NCBI GenBank assembly: GCA_964017185.1
Contig: OZ024874.1
Coordinates: forward strand, 48,636,856 to 48,700,855
Direction of reading: 5' to 3'
DNA: 64,000 bases
Source: Rugalucina vietnamica
Lineage: Eukaryota; Mollusca; Bivalvia; Lucinida; Lucinidae
The first letter of the stretch is position 1. Every line of letters begins with the position of its first letter. Both the position numbers and the translations under genes were made by a program. This document shows, piece by piece, positions 34,249-46,200 of this stretch. The notes under the pieces are model-generated. The model saw nothing but the letters and a program-made list of their open reading frames with translations. It did not search any database and had not been told where the DNA came from.

Positions 34249-34688
34249 TTAAAACAATGATTGTTCGCTATCAAAAGGATATGCCTTCTTGTAATTTTTT
34301 ACTACAACTTTACCTTCGAATGCTATCCAAAAGTATCCACCTGCTATGCCTTTAGGATTATCTAACGTTACGGACATGTAATTGGACGAACTTGTAAGAA
34401 TCGACGTTATTTCATACCCGGTGTTATTAGAACACGTGTATTCATGATCAGTCCCATTATCATTTATTTGGATCTTTTGAGTTCCTGGACATCCTCCACC
34501 GTCGTTTAGTTGAAAATGAACAAAAGAAACTTTGATTTGTGAGGAGCAGTTGAGAGCTTCAACAGAGCATGAACAACTCAACGATGATGAATCAATTGCG
34601 TATACAGGATAATTTAAGTTTTCGATGTAAAGAGGTTTTCCCATAATCGTTGATGAACCGGGACCACACATAGGAACGATTCGCGACT
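34249..34688 (-). CDS. Terminal exon with CUB-like domain
   Basis: A 440-nt terminal exon: acceptor TTACTTTTCAG, phase 1 start, stop TAA at 34249-34251. It encodes SRIVPMCGPGSS, then YIENLNYPVYA, SLSCSCSVEALNC, IKVSFVHFQLNDGGGCPG, KIQINDNGT, YTCSNNTGYEITSI, SSSNYMSVTLDNP and GGYFWIAFEG. The alternating hydrophobic strands, the FVHFQL(N)D strand and the C-terminal (G)FWIAF strand fit a CUB fold; assignment is by pattern only. Such domains bind proteins or glycans outside the cell. In transcription order it follows the SUEL-lectin exon 36858-37187 in matching phase, 2.2 kb apart. No membrane segment follows, so the product is probably secreted. A possible ATTAAA signal lies about 100 nt after the stop. 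Confidence 0.7.
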
Positions 34689-36070
34689 CTGAAAAGTAAC
34701 AAAAGTCTCTACAGATATCTCAAGGGGATACACAGAAATTCCAAGTATTTATATTACGCGAGATATGAATAAAATAGCCAAATTTGGCACAGACATTCGG
34801 GCCATTTACAATAGACTGTGCAAAAAAAAAGGTTGGTGGGTGGGTGGCACTGGGGTATTGCCATTTGTCCATTTACAAGAAGCGATACACAGTTTACATT
34901 ATAAATTAATCGGTGACAGAGAATGTTAGTAACAAATTGCAAAAAGCATTGTCTATTCAAAATAAATGTGTGTTTCTGGTTTCACGACCTACCCTATTTT
35001 TCCACTCTAAAGATTTTATTACATATGTAGGTTCTCTAAGAAAAAATGTGGGCGCGACCGACCGTAATTCAAAATTCCAATCTCCCGGATTCTAGTGTCT
35101 CGCGATCATTTTTGCTCGCTGTTTTTATTTTGATTGGACGATCTGGCCGTTTTTATTAGTTTCCGGTGTAGCATGGTCGGGTATGAAGACCCAGGCCGAG
35201 CCGATCTGCCGAGTTTACGACATGTTTAAATGGTATTTATGGGTCGAATTGCTTTTGACAATCTAAGAGTTGTTAATTTGCAAATAATTGGTGGGGTGTG
35301 AAATAGGCCAAGCCTGCGAACTAAAACATTGGCGAAGGAGAAGTTTTGAATCATATAACATCTTTTGTTAATGAGGTGATTTAAAAATATCAAGTAACGG
35401 AGAAGAGAAGAGAATATTATGAATTCATTTATCGAACTATCTGAAAGTGTGTGGGTTGTCCGCAAAGTTTTGAGACATGTGCATGTTTTCCCAAACGCAA
35501 AGCAGTAGCCAATCAACATTTGGAAAAAGTGAATAGTTGGTTTCTTGATAGGTTTATTTGGTGCAAAACATGACAATAATTTCGGCGACATAACCACTAC
35601 AGTTACATAGGAGGTTATTTTAAATGCTCAAACAGACTGGTCCTGGTTTTGTCCTCCACACTTTTAGCCGACAGTATAATTGTGGCGCTGAAATCAATTC
35701 ATAGCCTGGTTTACTCAACTAGCAAATTACCAAATTATCCTTATTTTTCATAAAATAACTACTAATGGATGTCCATAGTATGGTTGTAAGTGTGGAATAT
35801 TTAGCTTTACATAATAACAGAAATAGCTTGCTGATCATGATCAAGCAGATTGCAAAATTGGAAGTTTCGAATTTAGTTTTGGGATATTTGATCTGCTTCG
35901 TTTAAGCCTATTTATTAGCCTAGATTATCTTTACGAAAGTAAATGTATGTAAAGTATGCAATAAATGGCAACTTCATAACACCTGCATCGCTGCACTGGG
36001 TGTACCAGTGTTTTAAACGCTACTGATTTATAAAGAATATACCCTATCTAGAAGGAGTTTTCAGAGGAAA
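34689..36070. other. Intron; no further feature recognised
   Basis: Intronic sequence of the lectin/CUB gene. No repeat family shared with the rest of the window was recognised, apart from AT-rich tracts. Confidence 0.45.
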
Positions 36071-36073
36071 ACA

Positions 36074-36634
36074 TATGTCCCCCCCTCTCTGCCCCACTTT
36101 TAATTTTGTAATTTTTTACATATAACCCTGAAAAATATATACCAACATTCATTTTAAATTAGAACCAATATATACCAACAGACATTTTAAAATATCACAT
36201 GCTTCAGCTTTCCATATTTATAAAGTTTGAAGTTGCACAAAATTTACCCATCTACAATCCCAAACAAATCCTTGCCGGTATCAACTAATATGCAAAGTTT
36301 GAAGAAAATAGGTAAAAAACTACTCAAGCCATAAGTCTAAGGTCACTTGACGAAAAATACACATATACAATCCCAAGCCACTCCTTGCCGGTATCAACTC
36401 ATATGTAAAGTTTGAAGAAAATCTTGAAAATTAGGTCAAGGTCATCGAAATCTAATCACTCTATTTGGCTGTCCCAATGAAGTTTCTCTGCCAGTTTGGT
36501 CTAAATCCATCCAGTGGTTCAGGAGATATTGTGCAGACAAAAAGCTACGCCGCCGACGCTGACGCCGACGACGCCGACGGGATCCACACCAAAATCTTTA
36601 TGTCCCCCACCGCTTCGGAGGGTGACATAAAAAC
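36074..36634. mobile_element. Non-autonomous DNA element with TATGTCCCCC-type ends
   Basis: It starts ATATGTCCCCCCC and ends GGGTGACATA, an imperfect inverted pair, with a terminal hairpin CCCCCACCGCTTCGGAGGGTG. The interior has two copies of a CCTTGCCGGTATCAACT(A/C)ATATG block (about 36273 and 36386) and GCCGACGCTGACGCCGACG words, as in the element ending at 22966. Confidence 0.5.
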
Positions 36635-36682
36635 TTTCTTACCTTTGAAAAAGAAAAGAAAAAGAAACCGACCTACCTAACC

Positions 36683-36683
<1 letters not shown>

Positions 36684-36734
<51 letters not shown>
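36684..36734. repeat. Poly(T) tract
   Basis: About 50 T, following a short A-rich (GAAAAAG) stretch. Its length may be unreliable in assembly. Confidence 0.7.
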
Positions 36735-36737
<3 letters not shown>

Positions 36738-36857
36738 TGAAACAAGAAACACACATATTTTGGCCTTATGTACAAAAACAGTTCACATTCTCAATCTGAC
36801 TAGACCATTTGAAGATAAAGTTAACATCATCTTTCTATCTATTCAACCTACATGTAC

Positions 36858-37187
36858 CTGGTACGCAATAGTACTCCATCGTCAAGTAATTACTTAAAAT
36901 AGGATAATCCGATCCACAACTAGTGGCGTCCACTACTGTCGGGAAATGCGGCAGGCATATCTGCTTCCCGGAACAATCTTGGTGTAGGGCAGTGCCATCG
37001 TAACGTAACAGACAGTCTCTATCGTCATATACACAACAGTCATAGCCAGAACAGCTCCCGGTCAGTTTAGTACCATACTGTGTATTTCGAACGGCAATGA
37101 CTTCACCAGACACACATGGCGGTTGAAAACTTGAATGGGCACATGCAGTAAATCTGTCAGATGTGACCTCCGACGATATAGCAGTCG
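36858..37187 (-). CDS. SUEL-type (rhamnose/galactose-binding) lectin exon
   Basis: A 330-nt exon (110 codons), acceptor ATTTTACAG, donor GTACAT, phase 1-1. Residues read FTACAHSSFQPPCVSGEVIAV, QYGTKLTGSCSG, CCVYDDRDCLLRYDG, CSGKQICLPHFP and SCGSDYPILSNYLTMEYYCVPG. The early GEVIAV strand, YG, C-G-(x)-Q-C, the late C-G-(x)n-YL(x)M-Y-C and the many cysteines match the SUEL/RBL lectin domain, which binds rhamnose or galactose on microbes or eggs. The canonical YGR reads YGT here. It is followed in the same gene by the CUB-like terminal exon. The exon carrying the start and signal peptide was not found. Confidence 0.7.
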
Positions 37188-37631
37188 CTGTAAAATAATC
37201 TAATAATAAGTGTTCTGACAATAATTCAATATAACAGAATGTTTAACACCTTCTGTAACAATGACACCAACTTACAGAGTCAGGAAAGTACAGCTGTACT
37301 TCTTCCAATCTTTGTGGAATCTGACGGTTTCTGGATGAATAGATGCCATAAAGTCTTAAGACGGACATATTGAACTTTGTACAAATGTATATACCTAGAT
37401 AATTCCATATACAGTTTTGCTTTCATTTTTGCTGTAGGTAGGTTGTTGAATATTTTGACAATGGTTTATTAACTTCTGAAGGGTGACAAGAACGTTTGAA
37501 GGTTTAAGCTATCATTGATTTTTACTTGATTTTTGGGTTTAGCCATTTGGAACTGTACTACGTACCTTACCAGTGGCGCTTGACTTGATTAAAACATACA
37601 ATTCGATAGAAGTTAAATGGAACTATTAATT
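37188..37631. other. No gene recognised
   Basis: Presumed upstream intron or flank of the lectin gene, up to the foldback element. Confidence 0.4.
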
Positions 37632-40600
37632 AGCATTCTCCCTAAGAATCATGCAGGTCCTATAGAAATGGTGATAAGTGACTAGTCACAGAAATCATTT
37701 AATTCACCATCATTTAATCAGACTTGTTGAAAAACTTTCACAAAACGAAGCATTTCTTTTTTCTGACAACGGTTGCCATGGAAACCAAAAATCAAAATTT
37801 CAAGGAGATTGGCAGAAAATCATTCAATGAAAAAATGCAAATTGACACTTTTTGAGGTGGTATTTGAGATATGTTCACTGTTTAGAATGTCTATATTAGT
37901 ACTTATATCAATAGCACGTCATGACTTTTATATGAAATTGTATTAAAAATTGAAAAATGAAATTTGCAATTCGTTGCCTAGCAACGTAAGTACCACCACA
38001 TAAATCAAATTTTCAAACTTCCAATTTTAGACATTTTCAAACCAAATTATCTCCTAACAGCATGAGTGTATACCAGTTATACATATAGCGCCTTAACAAC
38101 CAACACTTGTTGTTGAAATGAAAAGAATAAAATAACTCAAAATGTTTCTATTTTTTGTAACCATGGCCACCAAACAATGGAACCATCAGCAATTTTGCAA
38201 AAATGACATTTTCAAACCAAATTATCTCCTAACAGCACATTTGTATATGAATTATGCATATAGTGCCTTAATGACCAACACTTGTCTTTCAAATGCAAAG
38301 AATAAAATAACTCAGAATGTGTCTATTTTTTGTAACCATGGCAACCAAACAATGGAACCGTCAACAATTTTACAAAAAAATGACATTTTCAGACCAAATT
38401 ATCTCTAAACAGCACAAGTATATATGAATTATGCATATAGTGCCTTAATCATCAACACTTGTTTTTGAAATGCAAAGAATAAAATAACTCAGAATGTTTC
38501 TAATTTTTGTTACCATGGCAACCAAATAATGGTACCTTCAACAATTTGTCAAAAATGACATTTTCAAACCAAAGTATTTCCTACCAATAAACAAATATAT
38601 GAACAGTGTATATGTTGTCTTAATTCAGAATTTTGGTGTTTTTTTTAAACAAACAAATATTCCATAACTGAAAGCATTTCTGACTTTTGTAACCATGGCA
38701 ACCAAATCAAGCATGGCAACCAAACAATGGAACCGTCTGCAATTTTCCAAAACAAAAATAAAAAAAAATGACATTTTCAAACCACATTATCTCCTAACAG
38801 CACAAGACAAGTGTGTGTGAATTATGCATAGTGTGCCTTAATAACCAACACTTGGTTTTGAAACGCAAAGAATAAGATAACTCAAAATGTTTCTTTTTTT
38901 TTTGTATCCATGGCAACCAAACAATGGAAGAGTCTGCAATTTTACAAAAACTGACATTTTCCAACCAAATTATCTCTTAACAGCACAAGTTTGTATGAAT
39001 TGTTATTTTAGTGCCTTAATAGTCAGCACTTCTTATTGAAATGAAAATAATAAAATAACTTTGAATGGTTATAATTTTGTTACCATGGCAACCAAACAAT
39101 GGAACCCTCAACAATTTTGCAAAAATGTGACATTTTCAAACCAAAATATTTCCTAACAACAAACAAATATATGAACAGTGTATATGTTCACAGTTGTCTT
39201 AATTAAGAACTTTTTTTTTTTTTAAACAAAAATAAAATAACGCAAAATACATCTGACTTTTGTAACCATGACAACCAAATCAAGCAGCCATCTGCGATTT
39301 TGCAAAAATGAAACGAAAATATCTTTTTACAAACAAAAAAGTACAATGTATATATTGCCTAAATTGCTGTCATTTGGTAATTTAATGCCAAAAGCAAAAT
39401 AAGCGAAAATTGTTTCTTTCTAATTTTTGTAACCATGGCAACCAAACCACAAAACCCTTAGCGATTTTGCTAAAAAATGACATTTTAAACCAAATATATC
39501 TCCTTACAACAAAGGTTTATAAGAACAATGTCTGTGTTGCAACGATGACAGACCTTTTGATTTTCAAAAGCACAAAATGAAATAACTCAAAATGTTTCTA
39601 CTTTTGTAACCATGGTAACTAAACTATGAAAATTTCAGTGATTTTAGAAACAAATGACATTTTCGAGCAAAATTATTTCATTGCAGCATAGATGTATATG
39701 AGGCATGCATATAGTGCCTTAATAACCAACACTTGTTTTTGAAATGCAAAGAATAAAATAACTCACAATGTTTTTAATTTTGTAACCATGGCAACCAAAC
39801 AATGGAACCGTCAGCAATTTTACAAAAATGATATTTTCAAACCAAATTATCTCCTAACAGCACAAGTGTATATGAATTATGCATGTATTGCCTTAATAAC
39901 ACTTGTTAAGATGCCAATAACAAAATAACTCAGAATTGTTATATTTTTGTTACCATGGCACCCAAAAAATGGAACCCTCAATAATTTGACAAAAATGACA
40001 TTTACAAACCAAAATATGTCCTAACAACAAACAAATATATGATCCGAGTATATGTGTTTTTGTTTTGTTTTGTTCTTGTTTTTGTTGTTTTGTTGTTTGT
40101 TGTTTTTTTGCAAAATCGCTAAGGGTTTCTTGGTTTGGTTGCCATGGTTACAAAAGTTAGAAAGAAACAATTTCAGTTATATTGTTTTTGGCATTAAATT
40201 ACCAAATTGCAGCAATTTAGGCAGTATATACATTGTTCATATACATTGTACACTTGTGTTTGTAAAAAAAAAGATATTTTCGTTTTAACATGTCTCTTTT
40301 TGCAAAATCGCAGATGGCTGCTTGATTTGGTTGTCATGGTTACAAAAGTCAGAAATCGCAGATGGCTGCTTGATTTGGTTGTCATGTCAGAAAGTCAGAA
40401 ATTTTTCGAGTTATTTTATGTTTGTTTAAAAAAAAAAGATCTTAATTAAGACAATATATATACACTGTTCATATATTTGTTTGTTGTTAGGAAATATTTT
40501 GGTTTGAAAATGTCACTTTTTTGTCAAATTGTTGAGGGTTCAATTGTTTGGTTGCCATGGTTACAAAAATTAGAATCATACTGAGTGATTTTATTATTTG

Positions 40601-41033
40601 CATTTCAAAAACAAAGTGTTGATAATCAAGGCACTTTATGCATAATTCATATACACTTGTGCTGTTAAGAGATAATTTGGTTTGGAAATGTCATTTTTTG
40701 TAAAATTGCTGACGAATCCATTGTTTGGTTGCCATGGTTACAAAAATTAGAAACATTTTGAGTTATTTTATTCATTGCATTTCAAAAAAGAAGTGATGGT
40801 TATTAAGGCACTTTATGCATAATTCATATCCACTTGTTCTGTTAGGAGATACTTTGGTTTGAAAATGTCAATTCATGCAAAATTGCATTGTTTGGTTGCC
40901 ATGGATACAAAAATTAGAAACATTTTGAGTTATTTTATTCTTTGCATTTAAAATGTGTTGGTTATTAAGGCACTATATGCATAATTCATACACACTTGTG
41001 CTGTAAGGAGATAATTTGGTTTGAAAATGTGAT

Positions 41034-41066
<33 letters not shown>

Positions 41067-42727
41067 CAAAATTGCTGACGGTTCCATTGTTTGGTTGCCA
41101 TGTTTGATTTGGTTGGCATGGTTACACAAGTCAGAAATATTTTGTTATATAATGGTTGTTTGTTTAAAAAAATAACAACAAAAGTTCTAAATTAAGACAA
41201 CATATACACTGTTCATATGTTTGTTTGTTGGTAGTACATAGTTTGGTTTGAAAATTACATTTTTGTCAAATTGTTAAAGGTTTCATTAGAAGGTTGCCAT
41301 GTTAACAAAAATTATAACCATTCAAAGTTATTTTATTCTTTGCATTTCAATAACAAGTGTTGGTTATTAAGGCACTACATGCATAATTCATACAAACTTG
41401 TGCTGTTAGGAGATAATTTGGTTTGAAAATGTCATTTTCGTAAAATTGCAGACGGTTCCATTGTTTGGTTGTCATGGATACAAAAATAGAAACATTTAAA
41501 GTTGTTTTATTCTTTGCATTTCAAAACCCAGTGTTGGTTATTAAGGCACAATATGCATAATTCATATACACTCATGCTGTTAGGAGATAATTTGGTTTGA
41601 AAGTGTCTTTTTTTTTCAAAATTGCTGACGGTTCCATTGTTTGGTTGCCATGCTTGATTTGGTTGCCATGGTTACACAAGTCAGAAATATTTTGAGTTAT
41701 TTAATGTTTGTTTGTTTAAAAAAAATCATAAGTTCTGAATTAAGACAACATATACACTGTTCATGTATTTGTTTGTTGGTAGGACATATTTTGGTTTGAA
41801 AATGTCATTTTTTGTCAAATTGTTGAAGGTTCCATTGGTTGGTTGCCATGGTAACAAAAATAAGAAATGTTCTGAGTTATTTTATTCTTTGCATTTCAAA
41901 AATCAAGTGTTAAGGCACTCTATACATAATTCATATATACTTGTGCTGTTCAGTGATAATTTGGTTTAAAAATGTCTTTTTTTTTTTTTAAATTGCAGAC
42001 GGTTCCATTGTTTGGTTGCCATGGTTACAAAAATTAAAAACATTCTGAGTTATTTTATTCTTTGCATTTGACAAACAAGTGTTGGTTATTAAGGAACTAT
42101 ATGTATAATTCATAAACACTTGTTCTGTTAGGAGATAATTTGATTTTAAAATGTCATTTCTTGAAAATTACTGATGGTCCCATTGTTTGGTTGCCATGGT
42201 TACGAAGAATAGAAACATTTTGAGTTATTTTATTCTTTGCATTTCAACAACAAGACATGGATGTTAATGCGCTATATATATATATAGCTGGTATACACTC
42301 ATGCTGTTAGGAGATAATTTGGTTTGAAAATGTCCAAAATTGGAAATTTGAAAATTTGATTTATCTGGTAGTACTTACGTTGCTAGGCAACAAAATGCAA
42401 ATTTTGTTTTTCAATTTCTAATACAATTTCGAATAAAAGTCATGACATGCTATTGATATAAGTACTAATAATAGACATTCTAACCGATAATCATATCTCA
42501 AATACCACCTCAAAAAGTGTCAATTTGCATTTTTTCATTGAATGATTTTCTGCCAATCTCTTTGAAATTTTGATTTTTGGTTTCCATGGCAACCGTTGTC
42601 AAAAAAAAGGAATGCTTTTTTTTTTCGAAGTTTTTCAACAAGTCTGATTAAATGAAGGTGAAATGAACGATTTCTGTGACTAGTCACTTATCACCATCTG
42701 CATGATTCTTAGGGAGAATGCTAATTA
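37632..42727. mobile_element. Foldback-type element with arms of tandem repeats
   Basis: TTAGCATTCTCCCTAAGAATC at the left border and GATTCTTAGGGAGAATGCTAA at the right are inverted copies, both next to TTAA. The next several hundred bases also match in inverse (for example AACGGTTGCCATGGAAACC near 37766 and GGTTTCCATGGCAACCGTTG near 42582). Inner arms consist of 150-250-bp units containing CCATGGCAACCAAACAATGG and AAATTATCTCCTAACAGCAC, forward on the left and inverted on the right. The left arm is shorter. The interior around 40060-40105 is TTTTG-rich; no coding sequence was found. Confidence 0.75.
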
Positions 42728-43757
42728 AGTGTTTGCATGTTAAAATAAGACTTTAGTTCAAATCAAATTTATAAAAAATGAGGGAATGTAGAAAATTTAA
42801 TATCCTTTAATTGTTTTTGAATAAAGTAATCGAATTTATTTGGCATGAACGCACAAAGCAAGTCCCCAAATTTGTCTCATATTCATATTTAACTATCCCA
42901 TTAAACATTGCTAATTACTAAGCATGAGAACAAATATAAACCCAATTGATACCGTCCAACACGTATTGAGCGCTTGAAGCACATTATAAAAAAAATTTAC
43001 ACGGAAGACACACACACACGCGCTCGCGCGCGCGCGCGTCTCACCTTTGGATCTTTTTACTACCCAAACAACGAAACAACCGAAGCATGTTCGAAATATT
43101 TTATCCATCATCTAGACTAAGATGTATTGAAAGTCCGTCTAAATTTTCGTTTTACGTTTGTGGTCTTATAATTTCAAACTTCCGCAATATTCGGTTACGT
43201 ACACGAAAAAAAAAGATTTTAAATGATGGATGGGTGAAATGTGCAAAAGAAATTAATAGCTAGTCATTCGCTTTTTAATGTCTTTGTTAAGTAAGAAAAG
43301 AATGCACACAGATTGTACAATCAAACATAAAATCTTTGTAAAACCGCATAAAGGAAAAAGGCGCCTTTGCGATGTTCACTTGAATCTTTCCCCTGCAGGA
43401 AAGGAACTAAATAAGCAGTATTGCTTTCTTTCCGATACTGTTTGATTGTGTATATTCATGTTATCAAATTGAATAATAGGCTTTAATTAAACTGTTCTTC
43501 CTTTACTCAAGTGTGTGTGTGTGAATGTGAACGGGATGTTCCTAAGCTGATTTTATTTTAAACAATATTGTTAAAATATTTTTTTTTTCTTATTCCTAAG
43601 TACAGGCCTTTTCGCAAACATGATAGCGGAGCATACTAAAGTAAACAGGGAAAACAGGTTATTTGCCGTTCATAAGGAGACGATGTAATTGAAATCTCAG
43701 TGGTATCAAAAAATCATTAAGCATTTGTCTACCTCATGCTATAGGATGCGAAATATA
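42728..43757. other. No gene recognised; (CA)/(CG)n tract
   Basis: AT-rich sequence with an alternating ACACAC-GCGCGC run at about 43008-43039, potentially Z-DNA-prone. No exon was recognised. Confidence 0.45.
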
Positions 43758-44374
43758 CTACTCAAAATTTGATAAGCATCAAAGTATTATTTTCCATACA
43801 GCACAGCGTAAAACACCCCGGGTTTCACCCAAATTTAATGACAATCCCTAAGGAGCAAGAATGACAGTCTCTTTGATTTTTGTTTAAAAATGTATTGAAG
43901 CTACCGACTAAAAGAAATTTGATCCAAGAAACGTCCTAACAAAGTCCATGGAACAGTTCTTCTAAAATTTGAATTTTGACAAAAACAGTGGTTCTTTTAA
44001 AACTTGGCCCACACAGGATTATTACAAGCTAGCTTTCATCCTGCACTGCACACATCTTTTAGAATGCACTTCAGACTGACTCTCATAGAGAAATCAATTT
44101 TAAGTAGAATTTTCGTGCTCCTGTGGGCTTTTAGAAAAATGCAATTATTTCAGGACTTTAAGAAAAATGCAAAGATGGCTGAATGGGCTGTGGTAGGACA
44201 TTTCCTGTTTCAAATTTCTTGTAGCCAGATACGTCAAGACATTATCTAAGAAAAATCAAATGAGACCGATATTTTGGTTCATGGGCATTGTCATTAAGTT
44301 TGGGTCAAACTCGAGGTGTTTTGCATTGTGTTGTATTCAAAATAAATACTTGATGCTTATCAAATTTTGAGTAG
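43758..44374. mobile_element. MITE with ~95-bp TIRs and TA target duplication
   Basis: CTACTCAAAATTTGATAAGC at 43758 is inverted as GCTTATCAAATTTTGAGTAG ending at 44374, each next to TA (TATA on both sides). Similarity extends inward about 95 bp (AAACACCCCGGGTTTCACCC against GGGTCAAACTCGAGGTGTTT). A TA duplication and this size suggest a Tc1/mariner-type non-autonomous element. The 81-codon frame inside has no known domain. Confidence 0.7.
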
Positions 44375-44659
44375 TATACGATTTATGTGGGTTTCAGTGA
44401 AAAGTTGTATGAGGGTCCGAATACCAATATTTCCTCCTTTTTAAAATAATTTTTGTTCCAGCGATATTTTTGTTTTTTCAAATCATGTTTAAGTTTTTAA
44501 TTTGTATTCATATGATCGTTTTGTTACATGCACTTTAGAGTTTTATATAGCACATGATTTGAATTTTACATTACGAAAACATGCCCGTACAATATACAGT
44601 GATTTTTAAATTTGTAAAAAATGAAAATTTTTAGTAGAAATGTTTTGACATTTTTCTTA

Positions 44660-44760
44660 TTTTTGCTCAAAACATATATTGTGGGTACACGTTAGAACCG
44701 CCTCGCCGAGGCGGTTCTAACGAGTACCCACAATCTATGTTTTGGAGCAAAAATAAGAAA
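44660..44760. repeat. Long hairpin (AACATA..TGTGGGTAC..GCCTCG)
   Basis: Arms meet at CCGCCTCGCCGAGGCGG (44699-44715). The hairpin is related to the more perfect one at 51288-51400 and marks the left end of the 1496-bp duplication. Confidence 0.75.
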
Positions 44761-46200
44761 AATAGGTATACCCCTGCATACCCCAGTTCTTCTACATAAA
44801 AGTGGGGTTTAAGGGGGTATACATTGTACGGACATGTTTTCCTGATGTCTTCACAAACGTCTACGTGGGTGGGGCATAACATTATGATTGTGTGGTTTAT
44901 TCAAGAAAGATATTTCTTCAACGTGAGTGTTTTATAGTGGAAGGACTAAATGATTCTTAGCTGATCCGCGAGTAGACTAAGATGTACGTGCATATTTGTA
45001 AAGAAAGCATTATCAGCTTGTCTTTGCACCTTTCTTTCACCACTATTTACGGATTTCAGACAAAACTATCAACATTTTTTCTAATGAAAATTTTCATTTT
45101 TTGCAACTTTAAAAATCTCTGTACATTGCATGGGATGTTTTCGTAACGATCTCGTTCACAAAAGTGAATACTTACTGCTGCATTATCCATCACACTACGG
45201 ACAGTGATACTTTGATCTTAAATGGGCCTGTGCATGAGAAACCCAACAATTTGGGTTCCGACCAGGTCCGACACAAACCGGCCTGTACCGTCACCGAAGC
45301 AGGCTAGAAACTTGGAATTTCTGATTTTAAGAAGAAGAGGGATTGTTCTATCTGTATAGCGAAAACAAAGGCGCTGATCAGCTTCGCGGTGACCGCGAAG
45401 CTGGTCTGCGCCTTTGTTTTCGCATATGCAGATTGTTGGTTTACCCATGCGGCGGCTCATATTCGAATGTATACATCTTAAAGAAAATCGACTCATCAGC
45501 GTTTTAGGGTTTTTTTACAAGTTTGGCGTATTTACTACAAAGTTTTAAATATCACTGCTTATTTCAACGTGCAACGCTATTCATGGTGCTAGAATGCATC
45601 GGTACTGATTACAGTTGACCTGTTCCTGGGAAAATGGCATGATAACCTTATTACCATGCATCTATGAATAGACTGTATACAAAATAATGGTCATTTTGCA
45701 AACAATAAATACCCCCGTTCACAGCAGAACTTAAAGTGTACGTCGGTTTCGTGATAAAAACGAATGTCAGAGGAACTGTGTGCATTGTCAAGTCCAAAAG
45801 AAACAAACTATCGTTACAACCGAATGTGCATTAGGAAAACTTGCAATATACAGAGCTTTTAATTTTTCAGCTTTAAAACTGAAATTTTGATTGGAATAAT
45901 ATGATATTTTTAATATTTTTGCTCAAAACATTAATTGTGGGTACACGTTAGAGCAGCCTTAGCGAGTATCCACAATCTATGTTTTAGATGAAAAATTAAA
46001 TAGGTATATATACCCCTGCTTACCATAGTTTTGCTGACTGGTCAGCCAAAATCAGATGACAATTTTAAATTTACCAAGTGTTATTTGGTTGTGTAACAAA
46101 TACCGCAGCACTAACATGCTTAAGTTTAATTACAGGATGTCAGGATCAAGTATATCTCGCTGGCTTAAACATTAATGTTGATTGGACAAGCAATTTTGTC
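44705..46200. repeat. 1496-bp tandem duplication, unit 1
   Basis: It begins GCCGAGGCGGTTCTAACGAG at the hairpin centre and ends CAAGCAATTTTGTC. It is essentially identical to 46201-47696, with a handful of substitutions and a one-base indel. It contains a palindromic MITE (45224-45460) and a partial hairpin at about 45914-45990. Confidence 0.9.
45224..45460. mobile_element. Palindromic MITE, copy c
   Basis: The core 45359-45423 is an almost perfect palindrome: GCGAAAACAAAGGCGC...GCGCCTTTGTTTTCGC around GCTTCGCGGTGACCGCGAAGC. The ends are TGAGAAACCCAACAATTTGG and CCCATGCGGCGGCTCA. Confidence 0.8.

Noticed and set aside
38100-42300. CRISPR-like array (regular repeats of about 150-250 bp)
   Set aside because: Units are long, diverged and invert orientation at the centre, there are no spacer-repeat alternations or cas genes, and the genome is eukaryotic. 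Interpreted as a foldback element.
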